DNA from: Holtermannia corniformis
Taxonomy: Eukaryota > Basidiomycota > Tremellomycetes > Holtermanniales
Direction: 5' to 3'
Assembly: GCA_001599935.1 (NCBI GenBank)
Contig: BCIJ01000016.1
Span: 201,216-265,215, forward strand
DNA: 64,000 nt
Positions within the stretch are counted from its first letter, which is position 1, and each line of letters opens with the position of its first letter. Positions 1 through 11,372 of the stretch are shown piece by piece. Under the pieces are notes generated by a model. It was not told the origin of the DNA. It was given only the letters and a program-made list of their open reading frames with translations, and ran no database searches. The position numbers were made by a program, and so were the translations under genes.

Positions 1-159
1 ATCGAACCATTCTATCGGTTTGCTGACAGAGAGGTACGCTGCTTTTGATCTTAACTTGTTGTACTCTGCTTACTTTGTAATCTAGCGTCGTCTCCAACAG
101 GTTAATATATGCATCGAACCAATCTATCGGTTTGCTGACAGAGAGCGTCGTCTCCAACA
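1..159. repeat. Interleaved short direct repeats at the left edge
   Basis: A 33-bp unit at 1-33 recurs at 113-145 with one mismatch. A 16-bp unit (AGCGTCGTCTCCAACA) occurs at 84-99 and again at 144-159, overlapping the end of the second 33-bp copy. The interleaving suggests local duplication or debris of a mobile element that continues beyond the window. No gene is visible here. Confidence 0.8.
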
Positions 160-172
160 AGCTCGCCTGCGG

Positions 173-262
173 GGCGCTTGCCGAGAGCACGTGACCCGGC
201 CTCCCAGCCGAGCCCACAACCGTCCACCTCTGACCCGTCTGCCAGGACACGCAGCACCAAGT
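173..262. repeat. 90-bp direct repeat, copy 1
   Basis: The 90 bases 173-262 reappear without visible change at 763-852. The unit begins GGCGCTTGCCGAGAGCACGT and ends CAGCACCAAGT. The 500 bp between the copies holds a CAG run (about 395-417) and no convincing gene. Such a recent duplication beside a recombinase remnant fits transposon-associated sequence, but no terminal inverted repeats were recognised. Confidence 0.85.
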
Positions 263-762
263 GACTTGGTGCGGGTGAGGAACGAAGCCGCGGCTGGTAC
301 TTGGGGTTAGTGAAACGCCGCAGACGCCGAACCCCTGACTGAGTGGAGACACCTCAGTCCTCTCTTCCCGCAGAGCTCGTCAGCATCCACTGCGCAGCAG
401 CAGCAGCAGCAGCAGCAAGAACCCTCGGCCCACCCCTCAAGGCCCTCTTCTCACGCGCGTCTCCCCCACCGCGCGGCACTCGTCGCGTACAATCCTGACG
501 CGCCAAGTTTGTCCTCATTCCTCCGCATAGCAAGTTACAAGCTCTCGTATTGTTGATTGTACCCGCCCGTACCGTGTAAATACCATGTATCATAACCTTC
601 GGTAAGCGAAACACAACCGTCCACCTCGCTGTCTGCCGGGACGTCTAACTTTCGGACCTTGCGGCTTAATTAATCAGGTCACGTGGTCAATGGCCTGACG
701 GCAGTTTTGGGTTTCCGGTCCTTCGTCCATCGTCCGTCCGTCGTCCGTGCTCCCACCCGCCC

Positions 763-852
763 GGCGCTTGCCGAGAGCACGTGACCCGGCCTCCCAGCCG
801 AGCCCACAACCGTCCACCTCTGACCCGTCTGCCAGGACACGCAGCACCAAGT
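763..852. repeat. 90-bp direct repeat, copy 2
   Basis: Second copy of the 90-bp unit found at 173-262. It lies just outside the truncated 3' end of the recombinase-like reading frame on the minus strand. I see no coding capacity in it. Confidence 0.85.
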
Positions 853-1089
853 AAGGAAGACGAGGACTGAGAGGTCGAGGCGGGATCGGCGAAGATCTAC
901 CTCCGGAAGGGAAACTCTCGGGCGCGCGGCGGAAAGCGAGGTTCCGCACTACAGGGAACCGAGAGGATCGACGAGCGAGAATAGGGAGAACACTATAATA
1001 TTCGAGCGATGTAGATACAACAGAGACGACGCGGAAGACGAGGGGGCGCGGCGGCACAGCCGCAGCGCACAGACAGTGGTGCGATTAGC

Positions 1090-1999
1090 ACCAGTGGCAC
1101 TCTGAGCGCNGCGAAGCGGCTACTCGCCACGTGACACCGCCGTAGGCGTGACACATAGTTGGCTCGATTGTGATGTGCACGGCTTGAACGAAGCGCAGAA
1201 AGCAAAGCTGATACGGTAGCGTCGCGAGGCGTGCCAAAGTTGTTCCAGCCTTCATTCCGTTGGCGTAGATGAAGATCAACCAAGCCAGCAATAGTGCCCT
1301 TCACGACAGCGTGGGACACCCTCGACTTGAATGTCTTCATGTGCTCTATAGGCATTACATCCGTCAGTGGGTCGGCACTTGCGACACCGGACTTACGGGT
1401 GGCTGTCATGACCTCGTACTCTCGTGCCTCTTCCAGCACTTCCTCATGTAAGTCCGCCACACCGTCCTTACTTGCAAGTTGTCCGCGAGCTTTGAGCACT
1501 TGTAGTTGACGGCGCTGCGCGCCGTCTTCGCTCATCAATCCTTTTTCCCGTCTAGCACAGAGTACTCTAGCGATACATCTGGTTGCTGTTTTGCTTCCTC
1601 GTCCAGCGCCTAGCCCCGCCCAGTAGTGTTGACCCGCGCGGTCTTCCACCTCATCGTCGCCTGCCTTGGCTTTCTTAGCCAGTCCGTGTCCTGGCAGGAT
1701 GTATTCTTCAAGGTAAATCAAGACCTTGTTGGGCGTGACAAGGTTCTTCGGGGCTCGTCTGTGCAAGGCAAGTCAGTACCACGTACTGCAATGACAAGTG
1801 ATTGCGCGCACAGCTCCCAAGTCTTTGACTCGCACCAGTCATTCCATTTCTTCTCAACTACGCCATACTGTCTAATGGTAGACTGGGCTCGTGCACCGGC
1901 TGCAGCTTGAAGTACTCTTTGCTGAACAATGTCGCCGGATGTTTCATCTTGTAGCTGTACTGTGTGTCGAACAGGTGCGATGTACTTGGTGGGAGACAT
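1090..1999 (-). mobile_element. Degenerate Crypton/Ndc10-like tyrosine recombinase, N-terminal part
   Basis: Two minus-strand frames join through a plausible 53-nt intron (1759-1811). The first (1999-1812) carries STIRQYGVVEKKWNDWC, like the N-terminal DNA-binding start of fungal Crypton/Ndc10-type recombinases. The second reads VTPNKVLIYLEEYIL and later LVDLHLRQRNEGWNNF followed by PRDATVSALL, matching the helical middle of that family as I know it. The catalytic domain (R, HxxR, Tyr) is absent: similarity fades near 1110-1150, where an ambiguous N also lies. I read this as a truncated, probably inactive remnant. Family assignment is by remembered motif pattern. A host Ndc10-like gene fragment is the alternative. 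Confidence 0.55.
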
Positions 2000-2628
2000 A
2001 TGACAGAGTGTGACAAGGGAATTGTGCTCGTGCTGTATAGAGGGTGTTCGTACTACTCCTGTATGAGTGGCAACAAGTCGAGCAGCGTGTCAAGTCTAAT
2101 GACGGTCCACGGATCAGACGTGACTGGATCAATTAGAAGACAGCTTTGGCCGTAACTGGAGTTTGCAAGGAGAATTTGGGTGATGTCCGACGCATAACCG
2201 AGCCAAACTGGAGTTATCTCCAAAGCTTCCTAATAAATTCTAGCGTCGGACTACAAAAGGATTTGACCGTGACCTGACGTCACGTGACTTGGTGTCCAGG
2301 ACAAATTGGCGGCTGTCGGACACGAGCCCGCGACAACCGCAAACGATCCAGTCCGCGGAAGAGTCCGCGGACGCTCCTCAGCGGCTTGCGCGGTACATAA
2401 TACCAGTTGCCGATTCAGCCACCTCACCGCATTATTACCAGTCTAAGACGTAGGGTAGAGCCGACGTAATCCTAGTTTCACGTGGCTTAGGCTTAGTAAT
2501 CCGCTTCGTTGCGGGCTGCAACGTCCAGTCTGGTTCGCAATGTTTCGAAGAGATGATCGGGGCTGGCTGGCAACAGGCTTAGTCCCTGGCGGACGACCGC
2601 CGCTTCCTACAACACACCGCCAACAGAA
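2000..2628. other. Gene-free stretch: element flank and TEA-gene promoter
   Basis: No convincing reading frame. It should contain the promoter of the TEA-domain gene starting at 2629. It holds TGACGTCA (2275-2282) overlapping TCACGTGA (2280-2287), and a further TCACGTGG near 2484. Confidence 0.6.
2280..2287. promoter_or_regulatory. TCACGTGA palindrome upstream of the TEA gene
   Basis: Perfect 8-bp E-box palindrome, overlapped by a CRE-like TGACGTCA at 2275-2282, about 340 bp before the TEA-factor start. In fungi CACGTG cores are bound by bHLH factors of the Cbf1 type. Binding here is inferred. Confidence 0.4.
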
Positions 2629-4561
2629 ATGACAACACGCAACCGAGGGCAGAGTGTACAGTCATTGCGAGATGACGGTCTCGTCACGCTGTCCTTACCA
2701 AGTCCCCTTCCTCCCGCTAAGCCGACAGTCGGCGCAGTGAAAGCGTCGGCTTGGCAACCTGAGGACCTATACTTTCTCCTCACGAATCGCTACCCAGTCG
2801 TCAGTGCGTTGCAGCTTGCCGAGGCCGATGGCACAGAGTCGGTCACGATAAGCGGGCTACGGCGCAAGGCCGCTGAAAGTTCGTCCGAGGCGTCTCGAAA
2901 AGTCAAAGCAGCACGTATCTCGGTGCACAAGCGTACGGCCTCCAGTGAGACGAAAGTGAAGGACACGAGCTCAATTTGGGATGAGCGGGCTGAGACGTGC
3001 TTTCTGGCGTGTAAGTTCCGTCGATAATTAAGACCGTCGACTGACTTGCAGGCATGGCCTACGTCCCGCCTATCGACAGACACAAGGTCATGTTCTTCGG
3101 CAAGCCTTGTGGCCGCAACGAGATCATCGCTCTCATCATATCATTGGCGACGAAGACTCTGCGGACTCGCAAACAGGTCTCCAGTCACAGCCAAGTCCTC
3201 AAGAACAAACGTAATCTGCATCCATCGCGTGAGTTGAGTGGATGCTAGCCGCTTGAGCAAGTAATGACATCAGTACAGTCAAAGAGATCCTAACGGCAAC
3301 TGGCGACTCGGTCGATGAGGATCGTGAAGGCATGACGAATACCCCCGTCATCCTTGAGTTTGACACAACCCTGTACCGCTTGATGGGTCTCGAACTCACC
3401 GTCGACCTGTCAAGCGCTTCAAAGCCAGATTGGCTGCTTGCCGAGGAAGCACGCACGGCTGCTCCAAAATCTGCCAAGGTCTTGGTGCCGAGAGCTCCGA
3501 ACACTACTCTGGCGACCGACATTAACGCAGGGCTTGGGACCAACACTCTGCGGCCCCTGCAAGGTGTGGGAGGCCACCACACGAGATCCGCTAGCGCAGC
3601 TCTGCGTTCGGACAATGTCCCGCAACTATCCATGATGATCAATACTAGGCCGTCAGTTCACGTCAAGCACTGTCCGACGCAGAGCCACACTGGCAGCGCC
3701 CAGGCCGGGTCTGTTTCTGCTGGTAATCTGTCGACGCCAGCGAACAACAATCACGGGATAAGCGGTCGCACACAGGAGGAGCCGAAGCGTGAAACCGCAG
3801 GTGCATCGCCGCACAATCTTTCGTCCGCTTCGATACCGGCAGTCACCGTCCCTTCACCAGCCTACCACTCTGAGGTGTGGCCGCGCCTGGCTCTGAACTT
3901 GCTGCCAAGCACATCGGTGATTTGGGCGCGCGGCGGAGGCGATCCGTTTGTGCTCAGTCGTTGGCACCATCAGACAGCGCCTCCTTTCAACTATATGTCG
4001 GTGGAGAACGTGTACCTGCTTAACAGCCGGTTTCCTGGTGTGTCCAGCGAGGTGCGCGAGCGCGAGCATCTTGTCATGCACGTCGATGTGCAGCTGGACG
4101 TGGCAGTGGACGAACAAGAGCGGATCGCGCAATTGCAGAAGGTCTACGACATGTCGTTCGTCCTCGGGCTGGTCGCCGAACATCCGCCTGCCGGTCAAGT
4201 CTGTCTTGTGTCTCATGCCGGCTTCAATGGGACCACTGCCCTCGTATACGCAGAAGGGCTGCATCCGACAAGTTCACCAGCGAACCCGGGCAAGTGCTTC
4301 TTCCACACTCACATTTCGACCTGCGTATTCAGTGACATGATCAAGCAGAGACACGATACCAACGACCAGACGACTCACTTGCGCGAAACTCTGTTACCTC
4401 ACATGTGGCTCAAGCAACGTGTCGTAATCACGCAGGGCCACCGATCCGGAGAAGAGATCCGCGCACAAGCCTTTCTCGATCACCTCGGCGAAACGGCGCT
4501 GCTCTTGTTGTATACCTTTTCTCTCGGGTCTGCACCCCCTGTTTACACCATTTGTCTATAG
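2629..4561 (+). CDS. TEA/ATTS-domain transcription factor (Tec1/AbaA-like)
   Basis: CDS join(2629..3010,3052..3228,3279..4561), 613 aa; both introns (41 and 50 nt) keep frame. Residues about 115-186 form a TEA domain: it starts IWDERAETCF and ends with the recognition-helix signature TRKQVSSHSQVLKN, typical of Tec1, AbaA and TEAD proteins. The central part (about 215-330) is Ser/Pro/Asn-rich and probably disordered. The C-terminal 200 residues look folded (YMSVENVYLLNSRFP region) and may be a cofactor-binding region as in TEAD, which is inference. The family controls development and filamentation genes in fungi. The start is the first ATG of the open frame; a later start would not remove the domain. 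It lies tail to tail with the HAD gene, 47 bp apart. Confidence 0.85.
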
Positions 4562-4608
4562 TATTTCTGTTGTTTGTGAATATGTAAGAAACGTCTGATG
4601 CACATGCA

Positions 4609-5683
4609 TCAGCTCGAGCCGTGTACCCGTTTGACAAAGTCTACAACTCCTGCCCAGTCTTGTACGCGATGCACGTGCGCTGGCAACCAACCTCGGTTCA
4701 TCCGAGCAACGCGCCTTGCAGCGCTCGCTTCAGCAACCCCGTTTTGGTGTTTTTCTGCATAAGGGAGGTGATCGTCTGGGTGTGTAACCTGTGACGGTGC
4801 CACTGAATTCCAAGGATAGTTGCCGAAGAGGAGCACCGGTACAGGTGGTGTTGCGTTGGAGCAGTCCTCGGCATTCTCTATCGAGTCGTCCACAAGCAAG
4901 ATCGCGCCCGCACCGTGTATAACCTACGCGGATAAGTCACCCCGCGCATTTGCCGATGGCGCGCGTACCTCGGCCTTAGACCTTTTATGGTCTGTTACCA
5001 CTGCTTTGCTTCCCGTCGGCAGATTCGCCTGTACGTGATCCTTTTCCAGATGCGCGAATGCGCCGGTGAAGTGCAGTTCGGCGAACACCCCAGGAAAGTG
5101 CATCGACAGCCACTCTTCCGTTCCAGTGCGTTGCTTCTCAGATCGTGCAGTGACCAGTATCAGCCTGCGCAAATGTCATCAGTCCGGAGCGGAATGAGAG
5201 TTGGGCCACCCTCACTCGAAACCCAGTGCTTGCAACTCTTGTAACCGCTCGTACGCGCCCGGAATGGGTGGTGACCGCATGTAGAGGCCATCTGCATACA
5301 GTTTCTAGTTTCATTAGTGACGTGTGTGCAAAGTAAGCGGACTCACACCAATCATGGCTACAGTCTCCTCTGGGGTTCCCCACCCTCTGTTCATCCAATA
5401 CAGATCTGTGGGTGTTCAACAAGATTTGCAACAATCGGGCACGGTCACGCACAATGATGAAACTCATCTAGTCGAATGGGAGGGTCAATATCGAATGTCT
5501 CATTATGCACTGTCAAGTCAGTATCGCCTCATGAGCGTGTAGCGCATATACTTGAGGTGATGGTAGCGTTGGTTTGGCTATTTAGTCCAGTGAGCATGGC
5601 AACAAGCAAATAGTCGCAGCCCACCTCAAGACGTCATCCAAGTCAATCGCAATGACCTTGCGTTGTTGCAGTACTGTAGACAT
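4609..5683 (-). CDS. HAD-superfamily hydrolase, 5'(3')-deoxyribonucleotidase-like
   Basis: CDS complement(join(4609..4923,4969..5164,5216..5291,5349..5405,5453..5509,5552..5577,5625..5683)), seven exons, 261 aa, all phases consistent. HAD motif I is IDLDDVL near residue 14 (nucleophile Asp14, acid/base Asp16). It is followed by QTN, MHNETF, FHHYLYWMNRGWGTPEE and the motif II strand LILVTARSE. A conserved HKRSKAEV segment and the motif III/IV strand AILLVDDSIENAEDC follow. This order matches NT5C-like eukaryotic HAD proteins. Members remove phosphate from nucleotides, or their substrate is unknown; I cannot assign a substrate. Only 64 bp separate its ATG from the stop of the upstream Snt1-like gene on the same strand, so its promoter must be very short or lie inside that gene. 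Confidence 0.85.
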
Positions 5684-5739
5684 GCTAACAGTATGTCGCT
5701 CGAACGGCAGCTGGTTAACTATCGTACAAGAGAGTGACA

Positions 5740-5747
5740 TCACGTGA
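5740..5747. promoter_or_regulatory. TCACGTGA palindrome in the HAD-gene promoter
   Basis: Lies 57-64 bp upstream of the HAD-gene ATG (5683, minus) and directly abuts the stop codon of the Snt1-like gene (5748-5750). Same 8-mer as at four other promoters in the window. Confidence 0.4.
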
Positions 5748-8700
5748 TCAGAGTACCGTTACGTCCTCCTCTGTTCCGTCTGAAGCAGCGCCTTCATCCC
5801 GCAGGGCGGTGGTAGGCTGGTTTGCCAGTAGGTCCATGCTGGCACCCCGATCGAGAGGATCACCACTGTTGTGCATGGATTGTGGGTTCGCGGGACCAGT
5901 CCCGTTGACTCCATGATCATTGAGCAGCGCAGAGATGTGTAACAAACCGGGACGGGCTATTTTGTCGTGCTCGGGACCAGCTTGGGTGACCACGCGCGTT
6001 CCAGCAGACACCAACGAGTGTAGAGTATTTGGAAGCGGCTGAAATAGACCGGTACGCGGCATGAGTGTGGTGCACCGATCGCTCACGGCAGAGGTGTCGG
6101 TGTGCGTCCTCGCCTGGACCTGTCAGCAATTACAATTTGAAAACGAATGATCCCACCTGGAGTGGTCTCGAGACGGAGAATTCCTCAGTTTGGGGACCGG
6201 GTGTTTTGGGTGGTGCTGCAACCACGTTGCGAGCGACATTGAAGTTGCGCACTTGCTGCGCGCTCTTGGTACCGAGCAATGCTGCTACCTTGATAAAGTT
6301 TGGACCTTCTTGAAGCAACAGCTCGGTGACCCTTGCTTTCTCTGCTGCTGACCAGTAGGAGTTGGTCGTCGGCTTCCGTCGTGGCGGTCGATCGTTGTTT
6401 GTCTCCGTCGTCGCTTTGCGCTTTCGCACCAAGTTGACGCGTCCGCCTACTTGCTCCACGTCCTCCTCGTGGGGGGAGGCGGGCTGATGCTCACTGAAAG
6501 GCGACTGCCTGGCTGTAGCCGTCGAGAATGACGCCGGTGTCACTGTTTGATCGTCACGGTCGATGGTCGCGGAGCCTCCGAAACGCGTGTCAGGAGGCAT
6601 ATCTGGGAGTGAACCCGAGACATTGTCGAGGACATTGACGGATGCCTCTCGGCTCGCCAGTGCACTTTTGACGGCACCAAGTACGGTGTGATCCGACGGT
6701 ATGGCCGCGAGGATTTCCGGCGCCTCGAGGTCGACAGTAGGGTTCAATATCGACGGCTGCGAACGTACGAGCCCGGCGAGTAAAGAACCCTTTTGGACCC
6801 TCCGACCATTACCAGTTTTTCGTTTTCTTGCGCCTCGAGCACCTAGCGCCGCTTTGTAATCCATCTGTTTCTTGGTGCGATAATAAAATAGAACGGCCTC
6901 TGATGCGGTCCGCGTGGGCACCAGCCGTCGTACGACTTTGCCAAAGTGCTTTGGCCATTGGAGGTAACCCTTCATGAAGCTCTCTCTCTCCAACTCGGTC
7001 CAAGATATTCCGCGGTCGCTGTCGAACTCGTAGAAGGTGACTGGATCCTCAACGAAGCCGTTATCGTCATCGAACAGAGGCAGGTCTTGGGTGCCCGCCG
7101 AGATAATCATATCGGGGACTACTGCAGTTGTCTTGGCTGCACGCAGGGTTGGATCACGCATATCAGCGTCGCCGAGTGCCGCGAGAATCTCCTCAAACTC
7201 GGCCTCCGTCCTCGCGGTATCTCCTAGGTAGCCCACCGGGTCGCGTCGTCTGTTGGCACGCGCAGAGGTCAACTCATCGGGATGAGGTGTAGCCGGCGCC
7301 GCTGGGGTGGGCATTACCGGGATGGTGAAACCGCTGAACTGCACAGGCGGGGGCCGAATCACCATGACGTCGTCGAGTCGTCGACAATCATCCTGCCACG
7401 ACTGGTTTAGGCGCCGGTACTCATCTCGCAGAATTGCTGAGTCCTGGCTGATTTGCTGGGTGCGCCTTTCGATGGCTCGTACCATTCGATCCATTTTCTC
7501 ATCCCAGTCGACCGGGTGCCGTGACGATCTGTCAATCCTTGCGTGCAAACTGACAGTCCCAGCTCGAGGGTTTCTGGCGTCAACGCGACGCGCATTGCGT
7601 TGCAAGACATTGTCAATGTTCAAGGCAAGAGGATGTCGGCGGCGTAGGAGAACAGCCTGAGCAACGCTCAGCTCATAAGCTGCAGCAGCTGGTGGAGCTG
7701 CGCTCGAAGTTGCAGAGACATGCCGTCTCTCGCGTCTCTCGTCGAGAGCTTCGTCATGATTGCTCGCAAAGTCACGCGGATCCGGCTCAAACGGAACAGT
7801 TGCCGGCTCGAGACGATCGTTGTTGGGATGAGTCTAAGCCAGCTATGAGGGACCGCATGCCGGTTTCAAGTAGTGTACGTACAGCATTTGCACCGAGAAG
7901 GGCCTCGTTGGCTGACGGAGACTCAAGCTGCGAGTGTGCTAACTGCCTTTCTAGCGCGTCGGTAGGTGCTAAACCGATCTCCTCGGAGTGGGCGCGTACC
8001 ACACTGTCCGTGGCGTGTGATGCCTGCGCCAGTCCGGACATGTCTTCTTGGCCGACTTCTGGTGATGTCCTTGGCGAAGGCGCTTCCGTCTCAACTGGGC
8101 TCGAACGAGATACAGACTCTTGATGTGGCTGTAACTCTTGCCCTGGCCCCGAAGCCAATGGATCGACACTTCCCTCGGCTATCAAACCCTCGCCGGTCGG
8201 ATAGTTGGCTTCAGCTGCGACATTGTCACCCGCTCGTAGCATGTGAGTCTCGTTGGTACTTGAACGAGTCGTATCCGATGGCTGGTAGCGCTCAGGCGAT
8301 GAAGATCGATGGTGCTCCAAAGGGTTTGTTGGTGGGTGCTCCTTTGCAGGAGAATGTGAATGCAACGTGCTCGATCTTGATGATTCAGCTAGGACTGAAC
8401 CAAACATGACACACTTACGTTGAAAAGGCCGCTTGCATAGGTTGCAGGTCCTTGTAGCCCGGCCCGTGCATCGTAGATATCTCTCGCCTCTCATGCCCGT
8501 GGTACATGTCCCTCCGGTCACGCTCGCGTTCGGAATGTGTGATTGAACGATGCCGGTGCAACTCATCTACATTGGCTGGGGCCGACCGTTCCCGCAACCG
8601 CTGATACCGCGAGGAGCCGTGTCTATCATGCTCAAGGTATTGACGAGCGTTCCGCCGGTCGGTCCACCGCGATCTTGAAGGACTGGGCGACCGACTTCTG

Positions 8701-8985
8701 CGGTGGAAAGGTTGGTCAAAGTGCCCATTCCGTGATTGGCCATCATAGTCTGCCGAATGCACTCGACTGCGAGATGAGACCTGCATCTGTTGTACATGCA
8801 AGAGTCAGTAAGTGTGCCAGACCGAGCTATGAACCGATTACCTGTGTCTGTGGCCATGAATCCCGCGTCCTTGCGATGCGGTCAAGTGAAAAGGAACCCT
8901 TGTCGGTGGTGGAGGATCCCTCAGGATACGGATCTACGTGCGGCTTTCTGGGTAGGGAGACGTGCAACGGGCTTGGGGGCGCCAT
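5748..8985 (-). CDS. Two-SANT corepressor, Snt1/NCoR-like (Set3-type deacetylase complex)
   Basis: CDS complement(join(5748..6119,6157..7833,7883..8375,8419..8786,8842..8985)), 1017 aa. The N-terminal third is Ser/Arg/Pro-rich and disordered (RRSRSPSPSRSRW). A predicted coiled segment (residues about 440-490) precedes a first SANT domain at about 610-657 (ISWTELERESFMKGY, then FYYRTKKQMDY). A second SANT domain lies at about 825-865 (YWSAAEKARVTELL). This spacing, with VEDPVTFYEFDSDRG before SANT1, is that of Snt1/NCoR/SMRT proteins. These scaffold histone deacetylases in Set3C or NCoR complexes in the nucleus. The two SANT domains are read directly; complex membership is by family. Four introns of 37-55 nt. 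A telomere or Myb-type factor is less likely because of the paired SANT arrangement. Confidence 0.8.
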
Positions 8986-9088
8986 GGTTCGCGCTTAGGG
9001 CAAGTTGACAGCTACCAAGACTTGACACACCATACAAATTCGGTTATGTAGATACACGCCCCACTTAACAACCATCCCACCAAACCCT

Positions 9089-10464
9089 CTACAACACCGC
9101 ATCAGTACCCAGACTACTCGAGGAGCGCTGAAGCTCTGGAAGACTCTCGTTTCGCACGGCGATGGCCTTGGCCTGAGTTTGCAAGATTTGGAATGCAACA
9201 GCGAGGTCGGTAGGGGACGTGCGCTCCGCAGCAGCAGGGTCGCCTTCACCACCTGCGATTGAGAGAGCCAGGGAACCATCTGGCTTGGTAATGTGTATCG
9301 GGGTTTGACGGCTCAGATTGACGAGAGCAGCCTGGAGAGCCGCGATCTCGATGCGTGACGTTTCCCACGCCTATCCTCGATATGAGTTCCGGCCGAGTTG
9401 TCTTCGGAGAGGCGACTGACCAAGCGAACATATCTCCAGCGCTCTAGTGCTTCATCACGAGCAGCCGTGACAGACTCGAGGGCGGCGCTGTCCACTTCAA
9501 GCTTTTTGATGTGTTCCTCGCGCCGTTTCCGAAATGCTTGCTGTGCTTTGCGGTTCTGTTCGGCGCGTTTGGCCTTGGTGTCCTGGCTCTCCCTCCTACA
9601 GTATTATTCAGCATCACAGGACAGAGTTGAGCTGCTACTCACGAGCGTTTCGCAAAGGGTTCATCTTCTCCATCGACGTCATTGGCCACTTCTGCAAGCA
9701 GCATGGTCTGCCCGTCACCCAGAGTATCCGCCGCTGCTGTTCCTTCTAGCGTGGGCGGTTCATGCACCTGAGCAAGACGCTTGCGTTTGCCGCCCATCTC
9801 GCCTTTGTCGCTCTTGGCCTGAAGAGCTGCAGATAGAGCGTTGGGGTCATTGCTTGCGGCGCCATAATCGAGCGGTGGGAACAGCGCGGCATGGCGATCA
9901 GCCGAGATCAGATCACGCTGAGCAAGCGCCGCAAGCGCCGGATCCACATAAGTGTCATATTCCCCCGTTGATGCGTTGCCGTCGCCAGAAGGTCCAAAGA
10001 TGGCTGGGTCGTCTAGCTGAGGGTCAAAGGCAGTGCTTGAGCCGAAAGGGATGTGCTCGTTGGAGCGTGACAGAGATGAAGGAGGCAGCGTCGCGCGACT
10101 CGCTGGCGCCTGATGAGTTGTTGAAAGCCCTCGTTCTGTGATCAACATACCGTTCAGAGCGTGAGCGTCATTTGCGGTAGTGGCAAACGCCGTGGAGCCA
10201 GGTGGGCAATGGTCGCGAAGATCTGCGTAGCAGGTCAGTTTAGTTGTTGAATCACGATAGATATTGACAGGTCAACAAAGCCGCCTGCCCGGTACTGAGA
10301 TCATCATCTTCCTGCGGAGCTCCTTGTGCCGGTCGTGTTGCGTTCTGATCACGCAGCGAGCTTGTCTCTGGACCGGCAGAGGTTCCGGGTGTTGGGTTGG
10401 ACAGAGCCTGCGGACCGCCTGGCTGCGCCAGTAGCGACGAGAGTGAGGTTGGAGGCGAGTTCAT
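9089..10464 (-). CDS. bZIP transcription factor, Yap/AP-1-like
   Basis: CDS complement(join(9089..9346,9421..9595,9643..10222,10269..10464)), 402 aa. The basic region, residues about 262-290, reads AKRAEQNRKAQQAFRKRRE and runs into EEHIKKLEVDSAALE, a leucine-zipper start. The QNRKAQQAFRKRR core is the Yap/Pap1 form. The N-terminal 255 residues are Ser/Pro/Asn-rich. A C-terminal redox Cys domain, expected for Yap1 itself, is not visible, so a role in oxidative stress is not claimed. The third intron (9347-9420, 74 nt) is longer than usual and its donor is uncertain; a donor 9 nt upstream would delete three residues. The long open frame upstream of 10464 (to 10704) contains no better-supported start. 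Confidence 0.8.
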
Positions 10465-10660
10465 GATAGTCTGACAAAGCAAGGCGATCAGGTCAGCAAG
10501 CTGCTTACGGCGCGCCGTCCTGGCGCCTATTGGACGGACGCCTACCACATCCGGCAGGCGATGAACCGAGTCCGGAAAGTGGCAGCTTGTGATGCAGCCT
10601 GTAGACTGCAACGAAACAAGCGCACACGCGGTATATGAGGCCTGATGCCGCGGCGCATAC

Positions 10661-10708
10661 TCATCTACATCTCCCACCATCCATTCATCTGCATCTCCCA
10701 CCATCCAT
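10661..10708. repeat. 24-bp tandem repeat in a divergent promoter
   Basis: Two adjacent 24-bp units (10661-10684, 10685-10708), TCATCTRCATCTCCCACCATCCAT with one difference between copies. They end 7 bp before the ATG of the 183-aa gene and lie about 200 bp upstream of the bZIP start. They may be a transcription-factor site array or the 5' leader of the plus-strand gene. Confidence 0.75.
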
Positions 10709-10715
10709 ACGCATC

Positions 10716-11313
10716 ATGCCCCACATTCCAGGCTCGCCTCTATCATCGCCGTCCGCCTTGCGTACCATGCTTGTTTCAGCGAGGTCGAGTTTCCCGTTCC
10801 CTGCCAGACAGACAGTCGGCCGTGAGTGTATCGCGGCAACCATGAAAAGGCCACTGATGATTCCTAGGGATGGGACAAGCAGAGTGCGCCGAGTCAAAGG
10901 CAATTCGCTCAGAGCCACCGGCTGCCCACGGTCGACCGTGCCCATCGCGACGTCCGTCGCAACTTGCGCATGGCTCGGTCGCCCACAGAGACGTCCCCGG
11001 ACATGAACAAACCCGTGCTTGGGGCAACCAACAGCAGCGTCGACGTCCGACGTTCAAGATTGATCTGCCAACATGTAGATGGGTCCCGAGCGACGTTCGC
11101 GTAAAGGCGGGCGAGGCCGTGGTGCTACTTGCGATGCCTGGTACATCGGCCGCCGACAGGAGTGAGGCGAGCCACTGCATGCCATCGGAGTCGGCTGGAC
11201 GTCCTATGAGCAAGATTCACCATCGTGTGCCAACGCCTTGGATTCGGAGTGTCGATCAATGGTTGGAGGAGGGTGTGGAGGAGGGTGACAAGGGTCTTAA
11301 TGTGAGATGGTAG
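10716..11313 (+). CDS. Uncharacterised protein, 183 aa
   Basis: CDS join(10716..10821,10868..11313). The 46-nt intron is textbook: GTGAGT donor, CTGAT near the end, TAG acceptor. I recognise no family. The N-terminus is short and Ser/Arg-rich. The middle is basic (GNQQQRRRPTFKIDLP), and the C-terminus (about 160-183) is acidic and probably helical (VDQWLEEGVEEGDKG). No signal peptide or membrane segment is apparent. It diverges from the bZIP gene across about 250 bp. The gene call rests on the intron and the open frame only, so a minus-strand alternative at 10776-11213 cannot be fully excluded. Confidence 0.5.
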
Positions 11314-11372
11314 TGCGGTGGAGTATATTTGTTGAAAATGGGATATAATTGCTGAGGATGTATGATTGTGTG

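Noticed and set aside
10465..10704. Upstream extension of the bZIP frame
   Set aside because: The extra residues are low in coding character and include the promoter tandem repeat; the ATG at 10464 gives a normal N-terminus.
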